From NCBI GenBank assembly GCA_965659415.1, contig CBFHVA010000001.1, forward strand, positions 1 to 64,000: a stretch of 64,000 nucleotides of DNA, written 5' to 3'. Positions 17,390-24,813 of this stretch are shown in pieces (the stretch's first letter is position 1; the number at the start of each line of letters is the position of its first letter). Made by a program: the position numbers and the translations under genes. Below the pieces are notes generated by a model. The model was not told where the DNA came from. It ran no database searches and worked only from the letters and a program-made list of their open reading frames with translations. The DNA comes from Phaeocystidibacter sp965659415. Lineage in GTDB: Bacteria; Bacteroidota; Bacteroidia; Flavobacteriales; Schleiferiaceae.

Positions 17390-18765
17390 GCAGAATGAAG
17401 GGACATTCACTATCCAAAGTTCTCAATAGGGTTACTAAGCTCTTTGATGAACAGATTAGTCCGCATGATGTCTGGATTAAAGCGGAGGTCAGCTCGTTCA
17501 AACCACACATCAGCGGGCACGCTTACTTCGATTTGGTTGAAGAGCGCAACGGTACCGTTATCGCTAGGTGCCGGGCCACTCTCTGGCGATCTAATACAGA
17601 GGCCATTAAGCATGCCACATCACTTGATCCATATGCAATTTTGGAAGATGGCAGAGAGGTTCTATGCAAATGCCGAATCACATTTCACCAAGTTTACGGC
17701 CTCTCGCTGCACGTATTAGAACTTGACCCCAATTATGTACTTGGTGAAATTGAGAAGCGGAGGAAAGAGAGCATTGAAAAGCTTCGCAAGAATGGCCTAC
17801 TCCATTTAAACCGCTCTGTCCTGATTTCTCGTGTGGTTCAGCGCATTGCATTAATTGCCGCAAGCGGAAGTGCGGGATTGGCGGATTTTGAACACCAAAT
17901 CACGAATAACGCATATGGGTTCAAATTTTCAGTTGAACTCTTTGCCGCTTCAGTGCAAGGAAAGGAAGCTGTTTCCTCTTTATTGGAAGCCTATAGACGT
18001 ATCGACCAGCGCGCTTTCGACGCAATTATAGTGCTGCGTGGTGGAGGCGCTGCCCTCGACTTGGACGTTTTTAATGTTTACGAATTGAATGAGGAAATGG
18101 CCAAATCGAAACTTCCCGTATTTGTAGGCATTGGACACGAAACCGATAGAACTGTAATGGACGAATGGGCCTCACAATCCTTAAAAACCCCAAGCGCAGT
18201 GGCCGCATGGATTGTTGAGCGTGCTCGCGATTTTGAAATAGACGTTTCTACGACGTATCAGAATATAGTTGAATGGGCGAAAAACTTCTTGGTTCAGAAG
18301 AGACTCTTACAATCTGAAATGAATCAACATGTGGCTCAACTTGCACAGAACTTCAACAAAACAACCCGTCAATCGCTTGAGCACGATTCACAGCAATTTG
18401 TGCTAATCGCAGAGCGCCTCCTGCAGGAGGATAGAGAAAGGCTGATCAGCGCGTCAAATAAGATGCTTCAACAGAGCCCTTTTCAATTGAACGAAAGTCG
18501 TCATGCTCTCCAAACTAACCTCGTTCAATTGGCACGAAACAGTAAGGAAATTCGACTTGAAGCTAGGCACCAACTAATCTTGAAGAGTGAGTTGATTGAA
18601 TTGTATGGTCCTACCCCTACCTTGAAGCGCGGATTCTCCATAGTGAGAAAGGCTGGAGCTATTGTTTCCAGTTCCGATACGCTGGCACCAAAAGATGAAA
18701 TTGAAATTGAGCTTAAGGACGCAAGATTTGAAGCTCGAATAACGGATATAAAGAACAATGGCTGA
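17386..18765 (+). CDS. xseA: Exodeoxyribonuclease VII large subunit
   Basis: A 459-residue protein of normal family length. N-terminal OB fold (~residues 8-110, VWIKAEVSSFKPHISGHAYFDLVE), then the catalytic domain with the motifs ASGSAGLADFEHQI, AIIVLRGGGAALDLDVFN and GIGHETDRTVMDEWA, a long helical segment, and the closing TPTLKRGFSIVRKAG. Exo VII degrades single-stranded DNA into oligonucleotides and works with many copies of XseB. The start overlaps the DUF4260 stop and the end overlaps xseB by 8 bases, so the two subunits are coupled. Confidence 0.95.
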   Translation: MSRMKGHSLSKVLNRVTKLFDEQISPHDVWIKAEVSSFKPHISGHAYFDLVEERNGTVIARCRATLWRSNTEAIKHATSLDPYAILEDGREVLCKCRITFHQVYGLSLHVLELDPNYVLGEIEKRRKESIEKLRKNGLLHLNRSVLISRVVQRIALIAASGSAGLADFEHQITNNAYGFKFSVELFAASVQGKEAVSSLLEAYRRIDQRAFDAIIVLRGGGAALDLDVFNVYELNEEMAKSKLPVFVGIGHETDRTVMDEWASQSLKTPSAVAAWIVERARDFEIDVSTTYQNIVEWAKNFLVQKRLLQSEMNQHVAQLAQNFNKTTRQSLEHDSQQFVLIAERLLQEDRERLISASNKMLQQSPFQLNESRHALQTNLVQLARNSKEIRLEARHQLILKSELIELYGPTPTLKRGFSIVRKAGAIVSSSDTLAPKDEIEIELKDARFEARITDIKNNG

Positions 18766-18958
18766 AAAACTTACCTACGACAAAGCATCTCACGAGTTAG
18801 AACAGATACTCGAAAAAATGAAGAGTGGAGAAATAGGCGTGGACGAGCTCGCCAAGAGCGTAGAGCGTGCATCTAAGCTCATTAAGTTCTGCTATGAAAG
18901 GCTAGACAATACCGAAAAACAGGTTCAAGAGATCTTAAAAGATCTCGGATTGGAATAA
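18758..18958 (+). CDS. xseB: Exodeoxyribonuclease VII small subunit
   Basis: A 66-residue all-helical protein with the XseB pattern LTYDKASHELEQILEKMKSG, then DELAKSVERASKLIKFCYERLDNTEKQV. It overlaps xseA by 8 bases. The small subunit assembles in several copies on XseA and regulates its activity. A bidirectional terminator follows at once. Confidence 0.94.
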   Translation: MAEKLTYDKASHELEQILEKMKSGEIGVDELAKSVERASKLIKFCYERLDNTEKQVQEILKDLGLE

Positions 18959-18990
18959 AAAAATCCCGCTTAACGCGGGACTCTTTTCTT
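18956..18990. terminator. Bidirectional terminator between xseB and the T9SS cargo gene
   Basis: TCCCGC and GCGGGA (18964-18969 and 18975-18980) enclose a 5-base loop. The plus side continues with CTCTTTTCTT and the minus side with seven T, so it serves both convergent genes. Confidence 0.85.
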
Positions 18991-19003
18991 CAGTCATCAT
19001 CTA

Positions 19004-20014
19004 CTATGGTCTTACCACGAGACGAACGGTTCGAATTTCACCATTCGAAGTATTCTCCACCTTCGCCAGGTATACGCCTGGAGAAACAGAAGATAGATCC
19101 AAGGAGTTGTATCTATTCAAATTGCCGGTCATTACAATTTGTCCGCTAATGTCCATTATCTGTACACGGTGATCCACACCTTCTGGCGCCATGATACGAA
19201 GTTCTGTAGCTACAGGGTTGGGATACAACTCTATTTCAATACTCGGAACTTCATTTACACCAATACCCGGCATGTTGAATTTGTAAATGGTGCCGTTAGT
19301 GGGCCATTCTGTTACCTGCGAAATGGAATCGACCATTATTGGATTATTCGAAGGCCCTTCTAAGCAGTGAATATTTACCACTTGTGATGTAGCTGCGTCT
19401 AAGGCTGCAGTACCAGAAGCCAAGGAGAAGTAATTGTAAAGTGTATCATTAATGTCCTGATCTAAATTACTTGCACCAAAATGATACTCGAAGCTACCGT
19501 TCTCGTGAATCCAGATTTGGGTGTTGGTAAAGAAGTTAAATGTGTTAAACCAGCCAAACTCCTCATAAAGACCCGCATTCTTGTATTCCATTTTAAAAAT
19601 ACGGTTTGGAGTTGTTCCTTCGGTTACATAGCTGATTGGTGATTGACTTGTAGATCCGATATATCCTCTATCAATGATATCAGCACTCATCGCCGAAAAA
19701 ATCACCTCATCATCATTCATAGCTGAGGTTCCATATAGATCAGAACTACCATCCATGTAAAGTGAATCAAGTGTCACCCCCATATGGGTGATTGGAAATG
19801 GAACGGGAAAGCTAATCTCGGGATCATCCCATATTGTGGTGTAGGTAAAGTCGGGATTTGTTATATCGGTATAAGTGCCTGTGGTATTCTGAAACACAAA
19901 CAAAAAGGACTTACCGCTCTGGGCCGGACTCGCCGGAAGGTCCGTCCAAGATTCTTTTACTTGTCCAAATGCCAAGGCTGGCAGAAGGAACAATACGAGT
20001 AGTTTTTTCATCAT
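19004..20014 (-). CDS. Secreted protein with T9SS type A sorting domain
   Basis: A 336-residue protein with a signal peptide (MMKKLLVLFLLPALAFGQ), a ~230-residue middle region of beta-rich sequence I cannot assign, and a C-terminal type A sorting domain of ~75 residues: IELYPNPVATELRI, QIMDISGQIVMTG, LDLSSVSPGVYLAKVE, ending VRLVVRP. That domain directs export through the type IX system, after which it is cut off and the protein is anchored or released. The middle has no visible protease or glycosidase motif. It is monocistronic, with a bidirectional terminator after it. Either of two adjacent ATG codons may be the start. Confidence 0.85.
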   Translation of the reverse strand: MMKKLLVLFLLPALAFGQVKESWTDLPASPAQSGKSFLFVFQNTTGTYTDITNPDFTYTTIWDDPEISFPVPFPITHMGVTLDSLYMDGSSDLYGTSAMNDDEVIFSAMSADIIDRGYIGSTSQSPISYVTEGTTPNRIFKMEYKNAGLYEEFGWFNTFNFFTNTQIWIHENGSFEYHFGASNLDQDINDTLYNYFSLASGTAALDAATSQVVNIHCLEGPSNNPIMVDSISQVTEWPTNGTIYKFNMPGIGVNEVPSIEIELYPNPVATELRIMAPEGVDHRVQIMDISGQIVMTGNLNRYNSLDLSSVSPGVYLAKVENTSNGEIRTVRLVVRP

Positions 20015-20175
20015 GATGATGTGGTTTTAATTTTGACTTGGTTGAACCAAATGCTATGCCAAATGGCCTATTTGAGTTTGCTTGCTAAAAATATAGAATC
20101 CGTTCAAGTGATTAGTCAGCAAAAAGTTAATATTCTCATAAGTCTGAGCCCCGTTATAGATCCAATAAATCAATA

Positions 20176-20196
20176 ATGGCCGCATTACGCGGCCAT
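20176..20196 (-). terminator. Hairpin after the 38-codon gene
   Basis: ATGGCCGC and GCGGCCAT form a perfect 8-bp stem with a 5-base loop. On the minus strand an AT-rich stretch (ATTGATTTATTGG) follows, so it could end the transcript of the small gene at 20225-20341, 28 bases past its stop. Confidence 0.5.
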
Positions 20197-20224
20197 AAGA
20201 GGATAGATAGGTTGGTGAGGGAGC

Positions 20225-20341
20225 TTATCCAATAAATAATGGATGGTCTGTTTCTTCTTCTCTTTTAAGTAGAGGAGCATCCATTAATTCGGTAATTAAA
20301 ATATGAACGTGGGAGTTGAGTAGGTTATCGATTTCTTTCAT
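20225..20341 (-). CDS. Putative 38-residue small protein
   Basis: An ATG (20341-20339) opens 38 codons ended by TAA. The product reads MKEIDNLLNSHVHILITELM followed by DAPLLKREEETDHPLFIG: a short amphipathic helix-like first half, then an acidic-basic KREEE stretch. It has purine-rich AAGGAAGC just before the ATG and a GC-rich hairpin after the stop. It sits alone in the 484-base space between the T9SS cargo gene and sucD. I recognise no family. Coding is not proven: 38 codons can arise by chance, but the isolated position with start, purine-rich leader and hairpin is suggestive. Confidence 0.45.
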   Translation of the reverse strand: MKEIDNLLNSHVHILITELMDAPLLKREEETDHPLFIG

Positions 20342-20393
20342 GCTTCCTTCTTTCTTTGATTCATTGATACGTCAAAGTTGAAGGCTTTTATGT

Positions 20394-20430
20394 TACCGTA
20401 CTACCGTAAAAATACCCGAATACGTACGTA
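20394..20430. promoter_or_regulatory. Repeated TACCGTA and TACGTACGTA palindrome upstream of the small gene
   Basis: TACCGTA occurs twice in tandem (20394-20400 and 20402-20408), followed by the perfect palindrome TACGTACGTA (20421-20430). They lie between the sucD terminator and the 38-codon gene and could be a regulator site. The rest of the 20015-20498 gap shows nothing else I can support. Confidence 0.3.
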
Positions 20431-20440
20431 GTTTCCGAAC

Positions 20441-20475
20441 ATAAAAAAAGGTCTTGAGTACAAACCCAAGACCTT
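20441..20475 (-). terminator. Intrinsic terminator of sucD
   Basis: AAGGTCTTG and CAAGACCTT (20448-20456 and 20467-20475) form a perfect 9-bp stem; on the minus strand it is followed by a T run. It begins about 24 bases after the sucD stop. Confidence 0.9.
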
Positions 20476-20498
20476 CATCTATGTAGATATAGAGGTAC

Positions 20499-21368
20499 TT
20501 ATTTAGCGACCTCTGCCATTTTAACGCCAATTTCAGCTGGTGAATCTACCACGTGAATGCCACAGTCCCGCATAATCGCCTTCTTGGCTTGAGCTGTATC
20601 CTCTGCTCCACCAACAATAGCTCCAGCGTGTCCCATGGTACGACCTTTAGGGGCCGTTTCACCTGCAATGAAACCTACCACCGGCTTGGTGCCATTCTCC
20701 TTAATCCAATTGGCGGCGATGGCTTCAAGGTTTCCACCAATCTCACCAATCATAACGATGCCATCGGTTTCCGGATCATTCATCAAAAACTCAACCGCCT
20801 CTTTCGTTGTAGTGCCGATGATAGGATCACCACCGATACCAATGGCCGTGCTAATTCCCAATCCAGCTCTTACAACCTGATCGGCGGCTTCGTATGTAAG
20901 GGTACCCGACTTAGATACAATTCCGATACGTCCTTCTTTGAAAACAAAACCAGGCATGATACCCACTTTGGCTTGTCCTGCGCTGATCACACCTGGGCAG
21001 TTTGGTCCAATCAAAGTGGTGTCCATATCTGAGATGTAAGCCTTCACACGAATCATGTCGGCTACTGGAATACCCTCTGTAATGGCTACAATTACTTTGA
21101 TACCTGCATTAGCTGCTTCCATAATGCCATCTGCCGCAAATGCGGGTGGAACGAAAATGATGGAAACGTCTGCGCCTGTCTCCTTAACAGCGTCTTCCAC
21201 TGTATTGAAAACCGGACGATTGAGGTGTGATTGACCTCCCTTTCCGGGAGTTACACCACCAACAACGTTGGTTCCGAATTCAATCATTTGCTCTGCATGA
21301 AAAGTTCCTTCCTTTCCAGTAAAGCCTTGAACAATGACTTTTGAGTCTTTATTTACGAGTACACTCAT
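20499..21368 (-). CDS. sucD: Succinyl-CoA ligase subunit alpha
   Basis: The 289-residue length is standard. It has the CoA-binding Rossmann start VIVQGFTGKEGTFHAEQM, the GPNCPG loop, SKSGTLTYEA, and the phosphohistidine in GRTMGHAGAIV (His247). The enzyme interconverts succinyl-CoA and succinate with nucleotide formation in the TCA cycle and needs SucC for the nucleotide-binding half. sucC is not adjacent, which is common in Bacteroidota. A perfect -7 element (CAAAAGTA on the plus strand, 21398-21405) sits about 30 bases upstream of the start, and a strong terminator follows. Confidence 0.96.
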   Translation of the reverse strand: MSVLVNKDSKVIVQGFTGKEGTFHAEQMIEFGTNVVGGVTPGKGGQSHLNRPVFNTVEDAVKETGADVSIIFVPPAFAADGIMEAANAGIKVIVAITEGIPVADMIRVKAYISDMDTTLIGPNCPGVISAGQAKVGIMPGFVFKEGRIGIVSKSGTLTYEAADQVVRAGLGISTAIGIGGDPIIGTTTKEAVEFLMNDPETDGIVMIGEIGGNLEAIAANWIKENGTKPVVGFIAGETAPKGRTMGHAGAIVGGAEDTAQAKKAIMRDCGIHVVDSPAEIGVKMAEVAK

Positions 21369-21397
21369 GGTTGTATATTCTCAGTTTAGAAGCACCG

Positions 21398-21405
21398 CAA
21401 AAGTA
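21398..21405 (-). promoter_or_regulatory. TACTTTTG -7 element for sucD
   Basis: The minus-strand reading TACTTTTG is a perfect TAnnTTTG placed about 30 bases before the sucD ATG. The -33 part is not well matched. Confidence 0.45.
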
Positions 21406-21453
21406 GATAACAACGTATCAAAACTGAAATTTGCCGGCGCTTTTATTCAGGCT

Positions 21454-23565
21454 TTATTTCTCTGCAATATTTAACTCCTCAATAAGGTGATCTGCACCGG
21501 CATAAACATCCACTACCCAAAGCACATACCGGATGTCTACCATGATATTTCTGCATATCGAAGGGTCGAAATACACATCGCTCATGGTTCCTTCCCAAAC
21601 GCGGTCGAAGTTTAGTCCTATTAATTGTCCGTGTGCATTGAGCGCTGGAGAACCACTGTTACCACCAGAAGTATGGTTAGAGGCAATAAAGCACACTGGA
21701 AGCTTGCCGTTATCCGCGGCATATTGCTCGTAGTCCTTGGCAGCATGTAGCTCCAAGATTCGTGATGGGAGATCGAATTCATAATCGCCCGGAACATATT
21801 TGGCCACAACCCCATCCAAATAAGTATGCGTATTGTAGGTAATACCATCTTCAGGTTCAAATCCCTCTACTCTGCCGTAGGTAATACGCATGGTGCTATT
21901 GGCATCGGGATAAAGGTCAGCTAAATTGCCAACTTCCATTTGGCCTCTCATAAAGATGCTTTGCTGATGATCAATCTCATTTTGAATACCCCTTAACTCT
22001 GGCAGCACCTCACCGATATAGTGATTAAAGGCCGACATCATGAATTCATAGATTTCACTTTCCTCAATTTCTTCAGCCAATTCTTCTGGATCGTCTACGA
22101 GCATGGCCATCACTCTCTCGCGCTGAGTTGGTCGCAAGAAAAGATCGTTTGCATAGTACGAGCCCATATTTACGCCATCTTCAAAAGCATCGTTAAGGAA
22201 TGACGGTGAGTTTCCTTCTGTATCCTGTAACCAAAATTCGAATAACGAGTGCGCTACGGAGCTATCAACCGATGGATTATAATTCTTGTAGAAACCTTCA
22301 AGAGCGGCGGCAATTTCCTCAGCTCCTTCTTCTCCTCCTGCATCAATCCATTCACGGATGCCCCACATAAAGCGAAATGCCTCGTTACCCGAATAGGCAA
22401 TTTCAATGAATCGATCTCTTTTCTTGAATGCCTCTAATCCTTGAGCATAGAGATCATTTAACACAGTTAATGAAGCTTGGAATTCTTCATCTGCTTGCTT
22501 CATAAAGTCCATTTCGGCTGCTCGGATCGAATCCACCCCATGCGTACGCTCTAAACCCTCAACCTGGCCAATCCACTTTTTCCAGGCATTGGCAGTGGAC
22601 GCGTATTTGGAAGAATACATGATCTTCGTTTGTTCATCTACAATCATGTACGCCTTTGTTGTTTCTAGAATTCGCTCCCGAATCGCAATTTTAAGAGGGT
22701 TCAATTCTCCTACCATTTGCTCCACTGCAATAGCGGGAAGATATTCCTCTGTCCGCCCTGGAAATCCATACACAAAAGTGAAATCACCAGGTTGAGTTCC
22801 TTCCAGAGAAATCTCTAAGCTGCGCAATGGTTTGAATGGCACATTATCTTCACTAAAATCAGCTGGATTGTTCTCCTTATCAGCATAAATCCGGAACAAG
22901 CTAAAATCACCTGTATGTCGTGGCCATACCCAGTTATCGGTATCCGCTCCGTATTTCCCAATGCTACTTGGCGGTGCTCCCACCAAGCGCAAATCCGTAT
23001 ATCTTACAGACGCGACCAGGATAAATTGATTACCGTAATAAATATCCTTCACTTGATATTCGAAGTCCGCTTTCGCCTTTCGGTCTTCGATTAAAGCTTC
23101 GATATTACTCTCCATGATAGCATCCTTCTCTTCGTCGGATAAATCGTCAGTAACCCCAGCTAAAACTTGAACCGAAACATCTTCGATGTACTTTACAAAG
23201 CGAACATACATTCCCGGGTTGGCGAGTTCGTCACTCATGCTTTGAGCCCAGTATCCATTTTCTAAGTAGTTATTCTCCACAGATGAATGAGACTGAATGG
23301 CTCCATAACCACAGTGGTGATTAGTTAACACCAAACCGCGGTCTGAAATGATTTCACCCGTGCAGAATCCGCTAAAGCTCACTATGGCATCCTTCAAACT
23401 GCCATCGTTGATACTATAAATGTCTTCTGCGCTAATCATCATGCCCATCTGGCGCATATCATCTGCCCTATCAGACAACATGTATGGAAGCCACATTCCT
23501 TCTGTAGCTTGTGTTTGAAGTTGGGCAAAACTCAATAAACCGAGTAGTATAATTCGAATTCTCAT
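21454..23565 (-). CDS. S46 family dipeptidyl-peptidase, DPP11-type
   Basis: The 703-residue exported serine peptidase has a short signal peptide and the S46 triad: His in LTNHHCGYGA (residues 83-84), Asp in WPRHTGDFSLFR, and Ser637 in GGNSGSPALNAHG. S46 enzymes cut dipeptides from peptide N-termini in the periplasm, feeding growth on protein. Eighteen residues after the Ser is Arg655 (LIGLNFDRVWEG), the position where DPP11 has the Arg that selects Asp/Glu and DPP7 has Gly. I therefore infer acidic specificity. A perfect -7 element (CAAAGATA on the plus strand, 23592-23599) lies upstream. Monocistronic. Confidence 0.92.
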   Translation of the reverse strand: MRIRIILLGLLSFAQLQTQATEGMWLPYMLSDRADDMRQMGMMISAEDIYSINDGSLKDAIVSFSGFCTGEIISDRGLVLTNHHCGYGAIQSHSSVENNYLENGYWAQSMSDELANPGMYVRFVKYIEDVSVQVLAGVTDDLSDEEKDAIMESNIEALIEDRKAKADFEYQVKDIYYGNQFILVASVRYTDLRLVGAPPSSIGKYGADTDNWVWPRHTGDFSLFRIYADKENNPADFSEDNVPFKPLRSLEISLEGTQPGDFTFVYGFPGRTEEYLPAIAVEQMVGELNPLKIAIRERILETTKAYMIVDEQTKIMYSSKYASTANAWKKWIGQVEGLERTHGVDSIRAAEMDFMKQADEEFQASLTVLNDLYAQGLEAFKKRDRFIEIAYSGNEAFRFMWGIREWIDAGGEEGAEEIAAALEGFYKNYNPSVDSSVAHSLFEFWLQDTEGNSPSFLNDAFEDGVNMGSYYANDLFLRPTQRERVMAMLVDDPEELAEEIEESEIYEFMMSAFNHYIGEVLPELRGIQNEIDHQQSIFMRGQMEVGNLADLYPDANSTMRITYGRVEGFEPEDGITYNTHTYLDGVVAKYVPGDYEFDLPSRILELHAAKDYEQYAADNGKLPVCFIASNHTSGGNSGSPALNAHGQLIGLNFDRVWEGTMSDVYFDPSICRNIMVDIRYVLWVVDVYAGADHLIEELNIAEK

Positions 23566-23591
23566 GGGAGTAATTTTGTTTCAGATACGCA

Positions 23592-23599
23592 CAAAGATA
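23592..23599 (-). promoter_or_regulatory. TATCTTTG -7 element for the S46 peptidase
   Basis: A perfect TAnnTTTG on the minus strand, 27 bases upstream of the ATG. It is only about 10 bases from the -33 element of the divergent tlpA-like promoter, so the two divergent promoters are almost back to back. Confidence 0.45.
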
Positions 23600-23608
23600 A
23601 GCGAGCGT

Positions 23609-23639
23609 TTGGGTGAGGAAAATAGGTAGGTTAATTTTG
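23609..23639 (+). promoter_or_regulatory. Primary-sigma promoter for the TlpA-like gene
   Basis: TTG (23609-23611), a 20-base spacer, and the perfect -7 element TAATTTTG (23632-23639), 16 bases before the ATG. Confidence 0.65.
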
Positions 23640-23655
23640 AGGAAATTCAATTTCA

Positions 23656-24756
23656 ATGAAAAAGCTTTTCGCACTTGCCATGTTTACCGTGCTACTCGCC
23701 TGTAGCGCGGGAAACGCAAACCCTGATTCCTTTTACGTCACTGTCCAATACGCAGATGCCGATGGCTCAAATGTGAAGCTTCGCGCACGCGGAGAAAGTC
23801 AATTTGAGGATGTTGCCCAGGGAACATTAGAAAACGGAGAGGTTGTTCTTCAGGTCGACTCGCTGGATTATCCTCAAATGTTGATTGTTGAAATTAGCGG
23901 AATCCAGCAACGCTTTATGACCTTTGGACAGAACGGTACACTCACCATCCATATTCAGAATGAGAATGGTCAATTCTCCTATGATTATAGCAACGGAGAA
24001 TACGCTGATGTGCTGAATGCCTATACATCTGCTCAAGAAGTATTCAACGCCAGCGTGCAAGCACTTCAGCAAGAATATGGACAGGCTATGCAAATTGGAG
24101 ATAGTCTTACCATTGTTTCTTTGCAAGGCACCTATGATGCGGCCTATGCTAAGCGTAACCGCCAGCTAGTTGGTGTGGCCATGGATGCTAGTGTGCTTGG
24201 TGCGGCAATTGCCATGCAAGATTTATACGAAGCTGAAGTAGCAACTTTGGACAGCATCTACTCTAACATTCCAGTCAAGTACGGTGACTCTCCAGCGGTA
24301 GCTCAGCTAAAAGAACGCATTGCTTCAATGAAGAGAACTGCAATTGGTGAGCCATTGATCGACGTAATGCATCCAAGTCCTGAAGGAGACATGGTTCGTT
24401 TATCAGAAGTGCTTGGTGAAAGTTATACTTTGGTAGACTTTTGGGCATCTTGGTGCGGTCCGTGCCGAGCGGAGAATCCAAACGTGGTTAACGCTTATAA
24501 CACTTACAAGGATAGAGGATTTACGGTAGTTGGTATTTCACTCGACCGTGAGCGCGGTGCATGGGTTAATGCCATTCAAGAAGATGGACTTACTTGGACG
24601 CACTTGAGCGATTTGAAGTTTTGGGACAGTGAACCTGCCCAGAAATATGGGGTGCGAGCCATTCCGGCTAACGTAATGCTTGACGAGAACGGAATTATTG
24701 TAGCCAAGAACCTAAGGGAACAAGAGCTTCAGGATTGGTTGGCTGCGCGTTTGTAA
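23656..24756 (+). CDS. TlpA-like thioredoxin-fold lipoprotein (DUF4369-type N-terminus)
   Basis: A 366-residue protein with a lipoprotein signal whose lipobox is LLAC (Cys16), an N-terminal beta domain (~25-110) of the DUF4369 kind, a helical linker, and a C-terminal TlpA/ResA thioredoxin domain (~232-366) with the redox motif ASWCGPC (Cys267, Cys270) and cis-Pro in VRAIPANVML. Such periplasmic disulfide reductases keep cytochrome c haem-binding cysteines or other envelope thiols reduced; the actual partner is unknown. It has its own promoter and a strong bidirectional terminator. Confidence 0.88.
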   Translation: MKKLFALAMFTVLLACSAGNANPDSFYVTVQYADADGSNVKLRARGESQFEDVAQGTLENGEVVLQVDSLDYPQMLIVEISGIQQRFMTFGQNGTLTIHIQNENGQFSYDYSNGEYADVLNAYTSAQEVFNASVQALQQEYGQAMQIGDSLTIVSLQGTYDAAYAKRNRQLVGVAMDASVLGAAIAMQDLYEAEVATLDSIYSNIPVKYGDSPAVAQLKERIASMKRTAIGEPLIDVMHPSPEGDMVRLSEVLGESYTLVDFWASWCGPCRAENPNVVNAYNTYKDRGFTVVGISLDRERGAWVNAIQEDGLTWTHLSDLKFWDSEPAQKYGVRAIPANVMLDENGIIVAKNLREQELQDWLAARL

Positions 24757-24778
24757 GATTCCTTTGATTTCAGTCTAT

Positions 24779-24813
24779 AAAAGGATGCATGTAAGACATG
24801 CATCCTTTTTTTA
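24779..24813. terminator. Bidirectional terminator, 12-bp perfect stem
   Basis: AAGGATGCATGT and ACATGCATCCTT pair perfectly around a 3-base loop, followed by T on both strands. The T run on the plus strand runs into the stop codon of the convergent VWA gene. Confidence 0.92.

Noticed and set aside
20553..21032. 159-codon plus-strand frame opposite sucD
   Set aside because: It mirrors a fully conserved enzyme gene and has no signal of its own.
20499..21368. sucD without sucC as a sign of gene loss
   Set aside because: The two subunit genes are commonly unlinked in Bacteroidota, so absence in this window says nothing.
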